DNA from: Pseudoalteromonas sp. T1lg23B
GTDB lineage: Bacteria; Pseudomonadota; Gammaproteobacteria; Enterobacterales; Alteromonadaceae
Length of the DNA stretch: 64,000 nt
Reading direction: 5' to 3'
Assembly (NCBI RefSeq): GCF_002964665.1
Contig: NZ_PQBZ01000002.1
Coordinates: forward strand, 248,001 to 312,000
Made by a program: the position numbers and the translations under genes. Under the pieces are notes generated by a model, which saw only the letters and a list, made by a program, of their open reading frames with translations, had not been told where the DNA came from and ran no database searches. Shown here piece after piece: positions 19,111 through 29,290 of this stretch (within the stretch, counting starts at the first letter, position 1; each line of letters opens with the position of its first letter).

Positions 19111-20175
19111 ATGGGACTTGTTAGCAAGTATTGGATGTTACTTGGGTGTTGTTTACTGATCGCGTGCAGCCCAAAAGAACAAGAAAATGAGCAGAACACT
19201 CAGTTAAGACCGGTTAGAACACTCACCGTCGGGTTGTTTCATGCGGGGCCTGTTCAAGAGTTCCCTGGGGTGGTTGATGCCGCTAATACCGCAGAGTTAT
19301 CATTTAAGGTATCGGGGGAGGTGACCAAGTTGCTGGTTAAACAAGGGCAAGAAGTAAACAAAGGTGATGTTATCGCGGTTTTAGATGACACCAGCTACAA
19401 GCTGGCCTTTGATGAAGCGCAAGCATCGTTTGACAAAGCCAGTGCTGATTTCAGTCGTGCAGAAAAACTACTTAAAACGGGCACTATCTCTCAAGCCGAC
19501 TACGACCAATTAAAACTACAATATGCCAGCGCCAAGAATAAGTTAGCGACCGCTAAAAATAATCTGGAATATACCACTTTACACGCCTCTTTTAGTGGCG
19601 TGGTTGCTCGCACGCACATAGAGCAGTTCGAAGAAATTCAGGCCAAGCAGCCGATTGCGACATTACAGGATATAAAAACCGTTAACATAAAAGTGAATGT
19701 GCCGGAAAGCATGATGATCACGGTTTCAAAAGATGTGCCTAAACAGATCTACGCTGAATTCTCAGCGATTGAAAATGCCCGCTTCCCTCTGACTTTTGTG
19801 GAAGTGAGTACCAAAGCGAATGAAGTGACCAATACCTACGAGGTGACGCTGGCAATGAGCCCCCCTTCAGGTTACAACATTTTGCCGGGTATGACCGCCA
19901 GAGTGTTTGCCAGCGAAGTATCGGCTGATCAGCAAGCTATCTACTTACCAATTAATACGGTGCTAAAAGATGAGCTTGGCAACTATGTTTGGACCGTTGC
20001 AAGCGTGGGAAATGGTAAGGGTAAAATCAGCAAAACGCCTGTCACAGTGGGTGAGATGACCAAATATGGGTTTCAAATTACCAGTGGTTTATCTGTTGGT
20101 GAACAAGTGGTGTCGGCGGGCATGAGTAAGGTAACGGATGGTCAATTGGTTAAATTTAAAGGAGGCGCATCGTGA
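19111..20175 (+). CDS. RND efflux periplasmic adaptor lipoprotein (membrane fusion protein)
   Basis: Adaptor that links an inner-membrane RND pump to an outer-membrane channel. It has 354 residues with a lipoprotein signal (CCLLIACSPKEQ, lipobox Cys about 20). A lipoyl-like domain follows (EVTKLLVKQGQEVNKGDVIAVLD), then a short coiled-coil hairpin (FDKASADFSRAEKLLKTGTI), a second lipoyl half (ASFSGVVARTHIEQFEEI) and a beta-barrel domain. The ribosome site is TAGGAG. It overlaps the pump gene by four bases (ATCGTGA), so they form an operon. No outer-membrane factor is encoded here, so TolC from elsewhere is expected. Confidence 0.92.
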   Translation: MGLVSKYWMLLGCCLLIACSPKEQENEQNTQLRPVRTLTVGLFHAGPVQEFPGVVDAANTAELSFKVSGEVTKLLVKQGQEVNKGDVIAVLDDTSYKLAFDEAQASFDKASADFSRAEKLLKTGTISQADYDQLKLQYASAKNKLATAKNNLEYTTLHASFSGVVARTHIEQFEEIQAKQPIATLQDIKTVNIKVNVPESMMITVSKDVPKQIYAEFSAIENARFPLTFVEVSTKANEVTNTYEVTLAMSPPSGYNILPGMTARVFASEVSADQQAIYLPINTVLKDELGNYVWTVASVGNGKGKISKTPVTVGEMTKYGFQITSGLSVGEQVVSAGMSKVTDGQLVKFKGGAS

Positions 20176-23100
20176 ATATTACTCGTTTAGCGCTTGAAAA
20201 TGACCGCACCGCTTGGGTGATTTTTGCCTCCATGTTGCTGTTTGGCATCTTAGCATTTAACAAGATGCCAAAAGATTACGATCCCGGTTTTATTATTCGC
20301 ACCGCTCAGGTTGTTACTTATTTTCCCGGTGCAAGCCCACAGCGTGTCGAAGAGCTGGTCACCGATCAAATTGAAAAGGTGGTGCAGCAAATTCCCGAGT
20401 TAGATTTTGTCAAAAGTACCTCCAAAACAGGCGTGTCTATCGTCAGTGTTAATATCAAAGAGAGTTACAAAGACATGCGGCCAATTTGGGACAACCTGCG
20501 ACGAAAAATACAAAGTATTGAAGGTGATTTACCCAATGGCACTCAAGCTCCCATTGTCAATGATGAGTTTGGTGATGTATTTGGCATCGTCGTCGGACTG
20601 ACCGCTGAAGGGTATAGTTACCGAGAAATGCAGGATGTAGCTGAGCAGGTACGAGACACTTTCTTACGTCTTCCTGAGGCGGCGAAGGTAGAAATATATG
20701 GTACTCAAGAGCAACGCGTGTTCATTGAGTTTGAAAATAGTCGCTTAGCAGCGCTGGAGCTATCCGCCGCTAATCTAAGAGAGCAACTTAGAGCCCGTAA
20801 CATCGTCAATCCCGGCGGCACCTTATACGTCAATGATGAAACGCTGGTGGTAGAGCCCAGTGGTAATTTTGAGTCAGTATCTGAGATAGCCAACACCATT
20901 ATTAATGTTCCAGGGAGTGAGCAAGTTATTTTGCTTTCAGATATCGCGAAAGTTTATCGTGATCACATTGAGCCACCGCAAGCCAAGGTGCGGGTAGATA
21001 GCGAGCGAGGGCTCACTATCGGTATTTCGATGCGCAAAGGGGGTAACAATCTAGAGCTCGGTGAGCAGGTTAAGCAAGCCATTGTGCGCTTGGAAAGTGT
21101 GTATCCGATAGGAGTGGAGTTTAAGCTGCTGTCTTTTTTACCACAGGAAGTGGAGAAAAAAGTCAATGATTTCGTCTCTAATCTGGTGCAGGCCATTTTG
21201 GTTGTCACCGTGGTGATGCTATTTACTTTAGGTTTGCGCACTGGATTTGTGGTGGCCAGTTTGATTCCGATGAGTATGGTATTTGGCATACTGGTTATGT
21301 CTTTTTTTGATATCAGTATCGATCAGATCTCCTTGGCGGCGCTGATCATTGCCTTAGGCATGTTGGTAGACAATGGCATCGTTATGTCAGAAAACATTAT
21401 GGTGCAGATGGAACAAGGACGACGTGCGGTGGACGCCGCGGTAGAGTCTGCGCAAGAGCTCAAAATCCCACTGCTAGTTTCATCATTGACCACAGGCGCT
21501 GCGTTTTTGCCGATTTTTCTGGCGGAGTCGGCGACGGGGGAATACACCGCTTCTTTGTTTAAAGTGGTAACGATCACCTTACTGTGTTCGTGGCTATTAG
21601 CTTTGACGATGATCCCCATGCTGTGCGTGAAGTTTGTAAAAGTAAAGGCACAGCAACAAGAGACATTTAATAGTCGTTGGTATAAAAGCTATCGGGCCAT
21701 TTTAACGAGCTTAATGAAGCATCGCTGGTTGACTGTGGGTGCCAGCATATTGATGTTGATCATCGCGATTCAGGCGTTGCAGTTTATTCCTAAGCTATTT
21801 TTTCCTCCCTCTGATCGAGCTTACTTTAAAGTTGAGTTAGAGCTTCCCGTAGGGACACGCTTAGAAACCACAGAAGCGCTAGTTAAAGACATGGACAGGT
21901 TTTTTGAAAGTGAGCTCAAAGTCAGCGCACAGCAATCAGAAGGTGTGACAAAGTGGGTGAGCTACATAGGCAACGGCGGGCCAAGGTTTTTGCTCAGCCA
22001 TAATCCGGAACCAAACAGTGCCAACTACGCACTGATGATAGTGTCAGTGACCTCCTATACGTTGATTGATGAACTGATGGCCAAGATTGAACGCTATGCT
22101 TTTGATAATCATCCAGATTTATTGCTTAAACAGCGCAAAATAGAAAATGGCGCAGCGATTGATAACCCAGTTGAGGTTCGCATTATGGGCGAAGACAAAG
22201 CACAACTGATGGAAATTGCTCAGCAGGTCAAAGCGAAAATGCAGCAAACAGCAGGGTTAAAGTCGGTGAGTGATGATTGGGGTCTGCCCATTAAAAAGTT
22301 AGAAATCAATATAAACCAAGCCCGTGCTCGTCGTGCGGGGGTTTCCAGTGAAGACATTGCCACTTCGTTACAAACGGGGTTAAGTGGTTTAGAGCTGACC
22401 CAGTATCGAGAAAAAGAAGATACGATCCCGGTGATCCTACGCTCTGTGGCCGCTGACAGACAAGATATTGCCAAGCTAAAAGCGATGGCGGTATATTCAC
22501 AAGCCTCTGGCAACTCAGTCCCTTTACAACAAGTAGCGGATGTTAAAGTAGTATGGGAGAGCGCACAGATCTTTCGTCGCGACAGAGTTAAGTCTGTGGT
22601 ACTAGGCGCTCAAATTGATGGCATCACAGCCAGTGAAGGGTTTGCACATTTAACGCCTTGGTTAAATGAACAGCAAAAAAATTGGCCGTTTGGCTATACC
22701 TATGAACTGGGTGGTGAGGCTGAATCATCGGGTAAAGCGAATCAGTCTATCGCAGAGAAATTACCGATTGCGGTACTGATCATTGTCCTATTGTTAGTGG
22801 CGCAGTTTAATTCGATCCGCAAGTCGCTGTTGGTGTTAGTCACCATCCCACTGGGGTTTATCGGTGTGGTAGCGGGGTTATTTATTGGTCAGTCATTTTT
22901 TGGTTTTATGACATTGTTGGGCGTTATCTCGCTTGCGGGTATTGTGATCAACAATGCGATAGTATTGCTGGAGAAAATAAAAACTGAGCTCGACAGTAAT
23001 CCCGAAGACCCTGTGGTGGCTATTATTATGGCTGCACAAGCGAGGATGAGACCGATTTTATTAACTACAGCAACGACGGTGTTGGGGCTATTACCCTTGT

Positions 23101-23246
23101 ATCTAGGAGGGGGGGAGATGTGGGAGCCCATGGCACTGAGCATTATGGGCGGTTTGTTGTTTTCAACCATTTTAACGCTTGGGGTTGTGCCCGTGTTGTA
23201 CGCTTTACTGTTTGCTGTGCCAGAACAAAAAGTGAAAGCTCAATAG
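20172..23246 (+). CDS. RND family efflux pump permease
   Basis: Proton-driven inner-membrane exporter of the AcrB/HAE-1 type. It has 1024 residues with the typical plan of 12 membrane segments: TM1 near 14-32, two large periplasmic loops, TM2-6 around 335-480, TM8-12 around 850-1010. The TM4 motif reads GMLVDNGIVMSEN, keeping one Asp where AcrB has two, and TM10 has VINNAIVLLEK in place of the AcrB AKNAIL. This places it in a sub-branch distinct from AcrB itself. The GTG start overlaps the adaptor stop. Substrates cannot be predicted. No local regulator gene is adjacent. Confidence 0.93.
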   Translation: MNITRLALENDRTAWVIFASMLLFGILAFNKMPKDYDPGFIIRTAQVVTYFPGASPQRVEELVTDQIEKVVQQIPELDFVKSTSKTGVSIVSVNIKESYKDMRPIWDNLRRKIQSIEGDLPNGTQAPIVNDEFGDVFGIVVGLTAEGYSYREMQDVAEQVRDTFLRLPEAAKVEIYGTQEQRVFIEFENSRLAALELSAANLREQLRARNIVNPGGTLYVNDETLVVEPSGNFESVSEIANTIINVPGSEQVILLSDIAKVYRDHIEPPQAKVRVDSERGLTIGISMRKGGNNLELGEQVKQAIVRLESVYPIGVEFKLLSFLPQEVEKKVNDFVSNLVQAILVVTVVMLFTLGLRTGFVVASLIPMSMVFGILVMSFFDISIDQISLAALIIALGMLVDNGIVMSENIMVQMEQGRRAVDAAVESAQELKIPLLVSSLTTGAAFLPIFLAESATGEYTASLFKVVTITLLCSWLLALTMIPMLCVKFVKVKAQQQETFNSRWYKSYRAILTSLMKHRWLTVGASILMLIIAIQALQFIPKLFFPPSDRAYFKVELELPVGTRLETTEALVKDMDRFFESELKVSAQQSEGVTKWVSYIGNGGPRFLLSHNPEPNSANYALMIVSVTSYTLIDELMAKIERYAFDNHPDLLLKQRKIENGAAIDNPVEVRIMGEDKAQLMEIAQQVKAKMQQTAGLKSVSDDWGLPIKKLEININQARARRAGVSSEDIATSLQTGLSGLELTQYREKEDTIPVILRSVAADRQDIAKLKAMAVYSQASGNSVPLQQVADVKVVWESAQIFRRDRVKSVVLGAQIDGITASEGFAHLTPWLNEQQKNWPFGYTYELGGEAESSGKANQSIAEKLPIAVLIIVLLLVAQFNSIRKSLLVLVTIPLGFIGVVAGLFIGQSFFGFMTLLGVISLAGIVINNAIVLLEKIKTELDSNPEDPVVAIIMAAQARMRPILLTTATTVLGLLPLYLGGGEMWEPMALSIMGGLLFSTILTLGVVPVLYALLFAVPEQKVKAQ

Positions 23247-23434
23247 CCGTTACGACGAACATAGCGGCTTATTTGCTGGCAATAGAAGTGGACGCTAGCT
23301 GTGAACTAGCGGATTGTAAATGCAATGATGTTTACTGCAAATTAATGTAAAAGAGCGTAAACCTAAAAGACAGGTCAGCATAAATTCAGCTAAATTGCTC
23401 AAAGATGGTAGTGTGGATATGAGGAGATTTAACT

Positions 23435-23923
23435 ATGAATAAGTTAGTACTAATGATTGTCGGTATCTTCAGCGCATGTGTGGTTCATGCTGGAGAAGCA
23501 CAAGTTACATTTAAAGACTTTAAAGATTACCGTGATGTAAGACCGTCTAATGAAGCAAGAGGGAGTTACCACAAAAGAGTGGCTCATCAACTGGAAAAGC
23601 ATATGGCGAAACTCGCTCAGCAATTACCAGAGGGTTATAAATTAAGTATTACTTTTGATGATATTGATTTAGCAGGCGATGTGCGCTTTAACATTGATGA
23701 TATACGTGTGGTAAAACCCATCTATTTTCCACGTTTAGATATCAGCTACAGCCTAACTGATGACAAAGGGTTGCAGCTAATCAATGAATCCGATGTTAAC
23801 CTTAAAGATATGGGATTTATGGACCGAGCGAAGATTGGCCATGAGGAAACGCTTTATTATGAAAAACGATTGCTCAAAGAGTGGTTTGCAGAAAGTATCC
23901 TGCCAGTTGTTGAATCAAAATAG
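23435..23923 (+). CDS. Exported DUF3016 family protein
   Basis: Protein of 162 residues with a signal peptide (MNKLVLMIVGIFSACVVHA). The mature part has the DUF3016 pattern: VTFKDFKDYRDVRPSNEARG, YKLSITFDDIDLAGDVRF and PRLDISYSL. The function of this family is unknown; members occur in many gammaproteobacteria, often as single genes. GAGGAG lies before the ATG. The 190 bp upstream, after the pump gene, shows no clear terminator. Confidence 0.8.
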   Translation: MNKLVLMIVGIFSACVVHAGEAQVTFKDFKDYRDVRPSNEARGSYHKRVAHQLEKHMAKLAQQLPEGYKLSITFDDIDLAGDVRFNIDDIRVVKPIYFPRLDISYSLTDDKGLQLINESDVNLKDMGFMDRAKIGHEETLYYEKRLLKEWFAESILPVVESK

Positions 23924-23983
23924 AGTTTAGTGGCGCGCTCATGGCAGCGCGCACTTTTTACTTTAACAGTCGTAAGGGAATAC

Positions 23984-24277
23984 CTATTTGAATGTGGCGA
24001 GTAGCTGTAGCAGGTGTTGTAGTTTTTTAACCACAAAGGCCAGCTTTTGTTCATCAATTTGCTCTGCTTTGGACAGTGCTTCAACATCTGCCGCCACATC
24101 TAATACATATGGTTTAAAGCGTTTAGCTTCAAAGGTAAAGCCCGCGTCTTCGGTGAATAAGGCTTTAAATTTGCCATGGCCCTGCTGCTGTAATTCGTCT
24201 AATTTTTTATCAGCATCAAGTGATTGACGGTAAACAACTTTTAGGTTTTCATTCAATTTTTCAATGATAGTTTGCAT
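23984..24277 (-). CDS. Small helical protein, possibly PriC-related
   Basis: Protein of 97 residues, predicted all helical. It resembles the N-terminal part of primosomal protein PriC in layout: an initial helix, then FKALFTEDAGFTFEAKRFKPYVLDV and a helix ending LLQLLATF. PriC is about 170-180 residues, so this would be only half the size. The similarity is weak and by eye; a conserved protein of unknown function is the safer reading. The coding status is supported by its convergent position after the DUF3016 gene and by a sensible start with purine-rich sequence upstream. Confidence 0.55.
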   Translation of the reverse strand: MQTIIEKLNENLKVVYRQSLDADKKLDELQQQGHGKFKALFTEDAGFTFEAKRFKPYVLDVAADVEALSKAEQIDEQKLAFVVKKLQHLLQLLATFK

Positions 24278-24348
24278 ATTTTTCCTAAAGTTATTGTTGA
24301 AACGGCCGATAGTCTACTTGGATTCATCTAAAAAGTCAGGTAACGCTT

Positions 24349-24558
24349 ATGAATATTTCCGGAAATAACCTGCCTGTGATGTCTGGTGCAGGCTCAAGTG
24401 GCGAAGTATACAGTGCCTCTTTAGCCAAAAAGCAACAGCAAGCAGACGGGAGAGCAGCCCTTGCTTTGATTGAAGCCGCTGGGTCTAGCGCAGCCGCGCA
24501 AAGTCCTGCAAAATCAACCACAGCAACTTTAGGTAACAATATTAACGTGTATGTTTAA
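24349..24558 (+). CDS. Small protein resembling YjfB-type putative motility protein
   Basis: Protein of 69 residues. The middle KKQQQADGRAALALIEAAG and the ending ATLGNNINVYV resemble small YjfB-like proteins (pattern: Q-rich helix, ALALI, then LGxNxxxx at the end), annotated as putative motility proteins in other bacteria without proven function. An AGGTAA precedes the ATG. No flagellar genes are nearby. The match is short and by eye. Confidence 0.5.
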   Translation: MNISGNNLPVMSGAGSSGEVYSASLAKKQQQADGRAALALIEAAGSSAAAQSPAKSTTATLGNNINVYV

Positions 24559-24578
24559 CGCGTGCGTTATTCGTATTG

Positions 24579-25592
24579 TTAATCAAGCTGTAAATCAATC
24601 GGTGTCTTACTTGTTTTGCCACCGATTTCTCTCACCAACTTTGGTACCAAAAATCCAGGCAGCGTTTCTAACATCTGCGCCATAATACTTCTGGCCTGTG
24701 TTTCGTCCACCTCAAAATGGCTAGCGCCTTCGACCTTATCAAGCAAGTGTAAATAGTAAGGTAGTATATCCGTCTCGAATAGTGCTTCACTCAGTGCAAT
24801 CTGTGCGTCTGGTGTATCGTTTATCCCCTTTAACAACACGGCTTGGTTGAGCAAAGTGACATTGGCGCGCTTTAGCATTTGCATGGCGTGGCTAAAAGTT
24901 TCGTCAATTTCATTCGCATGATTAATATGATTCACCAAAATAACCTTAAGTCGGCTGACAGCTAAACGTTCACACAATGTTTCGGTAATGCGTGAAGGCA
25001 ATACAACGGGTAATCGGCTGTGAATACGCAATCGCTTAAGCTGTTTGAGTGGCTCAAGCTGGTTGAGTAACCAGTCTATTGCATCATCTTTGGCCATTAA
25101 CGGATCACCACCACTTAAGATGACCTCGTTGATCTGAGGATGTTGTTTTATATATTCCACTACATCAAGCAAAGAACGTTTATTCAGTTGGTTTTCCTGA
25201 TAAGGAAAATGACGACGAAAACAATAGCGGCAGTTTACAGCGCAGCCCGTTTTCAACATCAATAAGATACGCGAGCGGTATTTATGTAATACACCGGGCT
25301 GCGCGCTTTGTTGCTCTTGAAGCGGGTCTTTATTAAACCCCGCTTTGGCGAGGAATTCTTGATGAACAGGCAAGACTTGTAACAGTAAAGGATCGTTAGC
25401 ATCACCATAGCGCATTTTTTTTATGAACGGCTTTGGCACGCGCACAGGAAATAAACGTCTCGCTTCGAGGTCTTTTGTGTCAAAATACGCCTCTAAACCC
25501 AACATATTGAGTAAGGTTTGTGGGCAAGTTACTACATTTGCCAATTCTTTTTGCCAGTTACTATGCAAATTTACTTCATTTGTTTGTATCAT
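24579..25592 (-). CDS. epmB: EF-P lysine 2,3-aminomutase EpmB
   Basis: Radical SAM enzyme that converts (S)-alpha-lysine to (R)-beta-lysine for attachment to elongation factor P by EpmA. It has 337 residues with the radical-SAM cluster motif CAVNCRYCFRRHFPY (C-x3-C-x2-C) and VILSGGDPLMAKD, and a PLP-site region near the C-terminus. The start MIQTNEVNLHSNW resembles E. coli YjeK. It is divergent from efp with only 41 bp between starts, so the two share a promoter region, and epmA lies just beyond efp. Confidence 0.95.
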   Translation of the reverse strand: MIQTNEVNLHSNWQKELANVVTCPQTLLNMLGLEAYFDTKDLEARRLFPVRVPKPFIKKMRYGDANDPLLLQVLPVHQEFLAKAGFNKDPLQEQQSAQPGVLHKYRSRILLMLKTGCAVNCRYCFRRHFPYQENQLNKRSLLDVVEYIKQHPQINEVILSGGDPLMAKDDAIDWLLNQLEPLKQLKRLRIHSRLPVVLPSRITETLCERLAVSRLKVILVNHINHANEIDETFSHAMQMLKRANVTLLNQAVLLKGINDTPDAQIALSEALFETDILPYYLHLLDKVEGASHFEVDETQARSIMAQMLETLPGFLVPKLVREIGGKTSKTPIDLQLD

Positions 25593-25633
25593 TAGCAGGT
25601 TTATTACTCGATAAAAGATGATTAGAGGATACG

Positions 25634-26200
25634 ATGGCGAATTATAGCACCAACGAGTTCAAGGGCGGCTTAAAAATTATGTTAGATGGCGAACCTTGTG
25701 CCATCTTGGAAAATGAAATGGTTAAACCTGGTAAAGGTCAGGCATTTAACCGCGTTAAGATCCGTAAGTTGATCTCAGGTAAAGTGTTAGAGAAAACGTT
25801 TAAGTCTGGCGATTCGGTAGAAGGCGCAGACGTAATGGACACGGATCTAGCTTACCTATACACAGACGGTGAGTTCTGGCATTTCATGAACAATGAGACA
25901 TTTGAGCAAATCGCAGCTGATGAAAAGGCGGTGGGTGATAACGTAAAATGGCTTGTAGAAAATGATGTATGTACCATCACTTTATGGAATGGTAACCCTA
26001 TCGCAGTTACGCCTCCTAACTTTGTTGAGCTTGAGATCACAGAAACAGATCCTGGCCTAAAAGGTGATACGGCGGGTACGGGTGGCAAACCTGCAACTTT
26101 AGTGACTGGCGCAGTGGTACGTGTTCCATTGTTTGTACAAATCGGTGAGGTTATCCGTGTGGATACTCGTACCGGTGAATACGTAAGCCGTGTGAAGTAA
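25634..26200 (+). CDS. efp: Translation elongation factor P
   Basis: Binds stalled ribosomes and helps make peptide bonds at proline runs. It has 188 residues of three beta-barrel domains. The modification site is present: [17 protein letters not shown], in which the Lys of PGKG (about residue 34) receives beta-lysine. Flanking epmB and epmA encode the modification enzymes. A terminator follows at 26237-26264, so efp is largely a single-gene transcript. Confidence 0.98.
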   Translation: MANYSTNEFKGGLKIMLDGEPCAILENEMVKPGKGQAFNRVKIRKLISGKVLEKTFKSGDSVEGADVMDTDLAYLYTDGEFWHFMNNETFEQIAADEKAVGDNVKWLVENDVCTITLWNGNPIAVTPPNFVELEITETDPGLKGDTAGTGGKPATLVTGAVVRVPLFVQIGEVIRVDTRTGEYVSRVK

Positions 26201-26236
26201 TTTTTTAATTACGTGTCTGAATTTTCAGACAGACAT

Positions 26237-26264
26237 AAAAATCCCAGCTATTGCTGGGATTTTT
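26237..26264 (+). terminator. Rho-independent terminator after efp
   Basis: AAAAATCCCAGC (26237-26248), loop TATT, GCTGGGATTTTT (26253-26264). Strong GC stem with A and T tracts, so it can work on both strands. It lies just before the epmA start at 26283. Confidence 0.9.
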
Positions 26265-26282
26265 GGTTAGTGAGAGAGTGTA

Positions 26283-27257
26283 ATGTCAGAGCAACTTTGG
26301 GCACCCAGTGCCGATATTTCAACCTTAAAACAACGCGCTAAGATATTGGCGACGATCAGAGCGTTTTTTGCTGAACGTGACGTGTTGGAAGTAGAAACGC
26401 CCAGTATGTGTGGTGCCAGTGTGACGGATGTACATTTAGTCAGCTTCAAAACGCGCTTTGTTGGACCGGGTAATCATCAAGGCCAAGATTTGTATCTACA
26501 AACCTCCCCAGAGTTTGCGATGAAAAGGTTGCTCGCTGCAGGCAGCGGTCCGATATATCAGCTTGCTAAAGCATTTCGCAACGAAGAATCTGGACGGCAC
26601 CATAACCCAGAATTCACCATGCTTGAATGGTATCGTCCGAGCTTTGATGAATTTGCTTTAATGGATGAAATAGAACAATTGTTGCAACGGGTATTAAACT
26701 GTCAGCCATGTTCGCGTATGACCTACCAGCAAGCCTTTATAGATATATTGGGATTAGACCCTTTGTGTGCGAGTCTGGATGAGTTAAAACAATGTGCAAG
26801 CGAGCACGGTTATGAGGATATTGCAGCGACAGAAACACACCCAGATACCTTGCTACAGCTGTTGTTTTGTATGCAGATTGAGCCAAAAATTGGCATTGAT
26901 GCGCCGTGTTTTGTTTATCACTTTCCCGCCTCACAAGCGGCGCTGGCTAAATTGAACGAGCAAGACGCTCGTGTTGCTGGGCGATTTGAACTGTATTATC
27001 AAGGCATGGAACTGGCAAATGGTTTCAATGAGTTGACGGATGCGACCGAACAGGCTCAACGTTTTGAGGCGGATAATCAACTACGTGCGCAAATGGGGTT
27101 ACCGCAAGTTGCGATTGATCAGCATTTTATTGAGGCGCTGCAACATGGTTTACCACCCTGTTCAGGGGTCGCATTAGGCGTAGATAGATTAATCATGTTG
27201 GCTTTGGGTAAAAGCCGAATTGATGACGTTATCTCGTTTACTGTGGGGCGCGCTTAA
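26283..27257 (+). CDS. epmA: EF-P--(R)-beta-lysine ligase EpmA
   Basis: Class II lysyl-tRNA-synthetase-like enzyme that attaches beta-lysine to EF-P rather than to tRNA. It has 324 residues, the size of a synthetase catalytic core without the anticodon-binding domain. Class II motifs visible: [37 protein letters not shown] with [19 protein letters not shown] (motif 2), and [15 protein letters not shown] (motif 3). It lies directly downstream of efp with a terminator between. Confidence 0.96.
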   Translation: MSEQLWAPSADISTLKQRAKILATIRAFFAERDVLEVETPSMCGASVTDVHLVSFKTRFVGPGNHQGQDLYLQTSPEFAMKRLLAAGSGPIYQLAKAFRNEESGRHHNPEFTMLEWYRPSFDEFALMDEIEQLLQRVLNCQPCSRMTYQQAFIDILGLDPLCASLDELKQCASEHGYEDIAATETHPDTLLQLLFCMQIEPKIGIDAPCFVYHFPASQAALAKLNEQDARVAGRFELYYQGMELANGFNELTDATEQAQRFEADNQLRAQMGLPQVAIDQHFIEALQHGLPPCSGVALGVDRLIMLALGKSRIDDVISFTVGRA

Positions 27258-27277
27258 CGGCCCACAGCAACAACAGC

Positions 27278-28498
27278 TTAAACAAAGCGTTGTAGTTCTT
27301 TTTGTGTGGTTTCAGTGAGCTGTTGTGCTCGCTGACAATCACTTAGTGCCGCATCAATCTGTGTTTTTGCTTGCTGGGCCAGCGCCACAATTTGCTGCAC
27401 GGTTTCATGGGTATGAGCTTGGGTTGACTCAAGCTGGTGAACCGCGCTGGCAATTTGTTCAAGCTGTGCCTGATTACGTTCAAAGTCATGGCTCATATCG
27501 GCGAAGCCTTTGGAGGTTTTGCTAATGGCTTGCTCTGCTGATTTTGAATGGCTGATCAGCTGTTCCGACTCGCGATTGGTTTCACCTACTAAGCTATTCA
27601 TTTGGTTAATAAAATCACTTATCTGTCTGGTCGCGTCATTGACTTTTACCGAGAGACTGCGAACTTCATCGGCCACCACAGCAAAACCGCGACCCGCTTC
27701 ACCTGCGCGAGCGGCCTCAATGGCAGCATTTAACGCTAATAGGTTGGTTTGATCGGAAAACTCTTCGACCATTTTTAGTATGCTGCGAATGTTTTCGCTG
27801 TTTTCTTTCAAGCCGGACACCGTACTCGAAAAGTTACCCAATAATTCGGTGATTTGTTTTACTTCATCGACTAAAGTGGCTAGCTCTTGTGAAGAACTTC
27901 TGACGAAGTGCAAGCTTTCGGTATTGGCTTGATACACCTGATCGGTATTGGCGACGATACTTTGCAGGCTATGACTTACTTGATCACTGGCAGCAATTAT
28001 GGAATCACTCATGTTTATTTGCTGTGCGCCAAACTCTGCGGTTTGTCCCATAGAGTGAGTCACTTGGTAATTGCTGGTGGCGGCAGTTTGTGCGCCTTCG
28101 TAAGTCTTTTCCAGTAATTCCCTTAGATGCTGCGTAAAGGTATTGTATTGTTCGCTTAGTTCTCTGAACTCATCATATGTGAATTTGGGTAATGTGGCGT
28201 TGAGATTACCATCCTGACGATTGGCTTGCTGTAGGCTATCTCGCATTGCTCGCACTGGGCGAACAATCAAAAAACGCATATAAAACAACGTAAATATAAA
28301 TCCGCCCACAGCGCCCAACGCCATTAGCCAAAATAATCCTAGGCTTGTACTGTTATTGCTTTCTAACTCATTGTAAAGCCATATTAATGTGATAATTTGA
28401 AAAGCAAAAACGAAACTTAAGTTGCCAAAGATCTTCCGTGACAGCGTGTAGAAAAAACTCTGTTCAATTTGATTATATAAGCGCATGTATAAACTCAT
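27278..28498 (-). CDS. Methyl-accepting chemotaxis protein without a periplasmic sensor domain
   Basis: Chemoreceptor signalling protein of 406 residues. Two membrane segments lie close together (about 25-44 and 53-73), joined by only a few residues. A HAMP-like region follows ([17 protein letters not shown]), then a long coiled coil whose hairpin tip has the signature [31 protein letters not shown]. Because there is almost no periplasmic loop, it probably senses a membrane or cytoplasmic signal. There is no C-terminal NWETF-type pentapeptide. It is convergent with epmA and stands alone. Confidence 0.92.
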   Translation of the reverse strand: MSLYMRLYNQIEQSFFYTLSRKIFGNLSFVFAFQIITLIWLYNELESNNSTSLGLFWLMALGAVGGFIFTLFYMRFLIVRPVRAMRDSLQQANRQDGNLNATLPKFTYDEFRELSEQYNTFTQHLRELLEKTYEGAQTAATSNYQVTHSMGQTAEFGAQQINMSDSIIAASDQVSHSLQSIVANTDQVYQANTESLHFVRSSSQELATLVDEVKQITELLGNFSSTVSGLKENSENIRSILKMVEEFSDQTNLLALNAAIEAARAGEAGRGFAVVADEVRSLSVKVNDATRQISDFINQMNSLVGETNRESEQLISHSKSAEQAISKTSKGFADMSHDFERNQAQLEQIASAVHQLESTQAHTHETVQQIVALAQQAKTQIDAALSDCQRAQQLTETTQKELQRFV

Positions 28499-28594
28499 TG
28501 TTAGCTCTGCATATCCATGTTTATTCTATTGAGTGTACTTGTTGGCAGCGACAAGTAGGTAAAACACAAATACTTCTTTAATCAATAATATATG

Positions 28595-29290
28595 CTAAGA
28601 ACGCGATAAAATCATTTTTGCGTAACAAGGAAAGTTACTAAAAATTCCATCCACTCCAAACGCGCGCATATCTTCAATGTCTTGCTGTTTATCGACGGTA
28701 TAGGCAAAAACCTTTAACCCTCTTTGCTTCGCATCATCAACAAATTGGTGATTGATAAAGTTTTTGTCGATATGAATGCTGTAGGCGTGCAGTCGTTGTG
28801 CGAACTCGGCGTAATGCAAAGGGATAGAAGCGGTTAGCGCGCCAATTTTGACCCAAGGTAGGTTTTGCTTGAGCCACACCAGCTGATGATGGTCGAAAGA
28901 AGAGACTAGGAGCTGATCTCTATTAATTACGCCATTTTGAACATTTTGCTCTATGCTGGCGACGAACTGGTCTAAACCAAATGTATGTTTCAGTTCGAGG
29001 TTGATCATTGTTTTTTGACCAATCTCATCAAATACCTGCTGTAAGTTAGGAATATGCTCGCCGTTACCAGCATCCAATAACTGAATGTCTTGCAGGCTGG
29101 TTTGGTTGACCTTGCCTGTGCCATTGGTGGTTCTATCGAGCCAAGTATCATGGACGATAGCGTAATCATCTGCGCAACTTTGCACATCAAGCTCAATGCC
29201 ATCTACATCGGCTTGTAAAGCGGCGCGAATAGCACTGAGCGTATTTTCGGGGTAATTACCGCTGGCACCCCGATGCGCGAATACTAGCAT
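28595..29290 (-). CDS. Glycerophosphodiester phosphodiesterase
   Basis: Hydrolyses glycerophosphodiesters to glycerol-3-phosphate and an alcohol. It has 231 residues from the ATG at 29290 (MLVFAHRGASGNYPENTL), which has AAGGAAA upstream; a longer in-frame start at 29335 is unlikely. Catalytic features: HRG, PENT, DGIELDVQ, VHDTWLDRTTNGTG, and MINLELKH. There is no signal peptide, so it resembles the cytosolic UgpQ type. Its start overlaps the end of the upstream transporter gene by about 35 bases, indicating co-expression. Confidence 0.93.
   Translation of the reverse strand: MLVFAHRGASGNYPENTLSAIRAALQADVDGIELDVQSCADDYAIVHDTWLDRTTNGTGKVNQTSLQDIQLLDAGNGEHIPNLQQVFDEIGQKTMINLELKHTFGLDQFVASIEQNVQNGVINRDQLLVSSFDHHQLVWLKQNLPWVKIGALTASIPLHYAEFAQRLHAYSIHIDKNFINHQFVDDAKQRGLKVFAYTVDKQQDIEDMRAFGVDGIFSNFPCYAKMILSRS

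Noticed and set aside
23120-23350. Open frame crossing the end of the RND pump gene
   Set aside because: Most of it is a shadow of the pump gene; the remaining part has no independent start or recognisable sequence.
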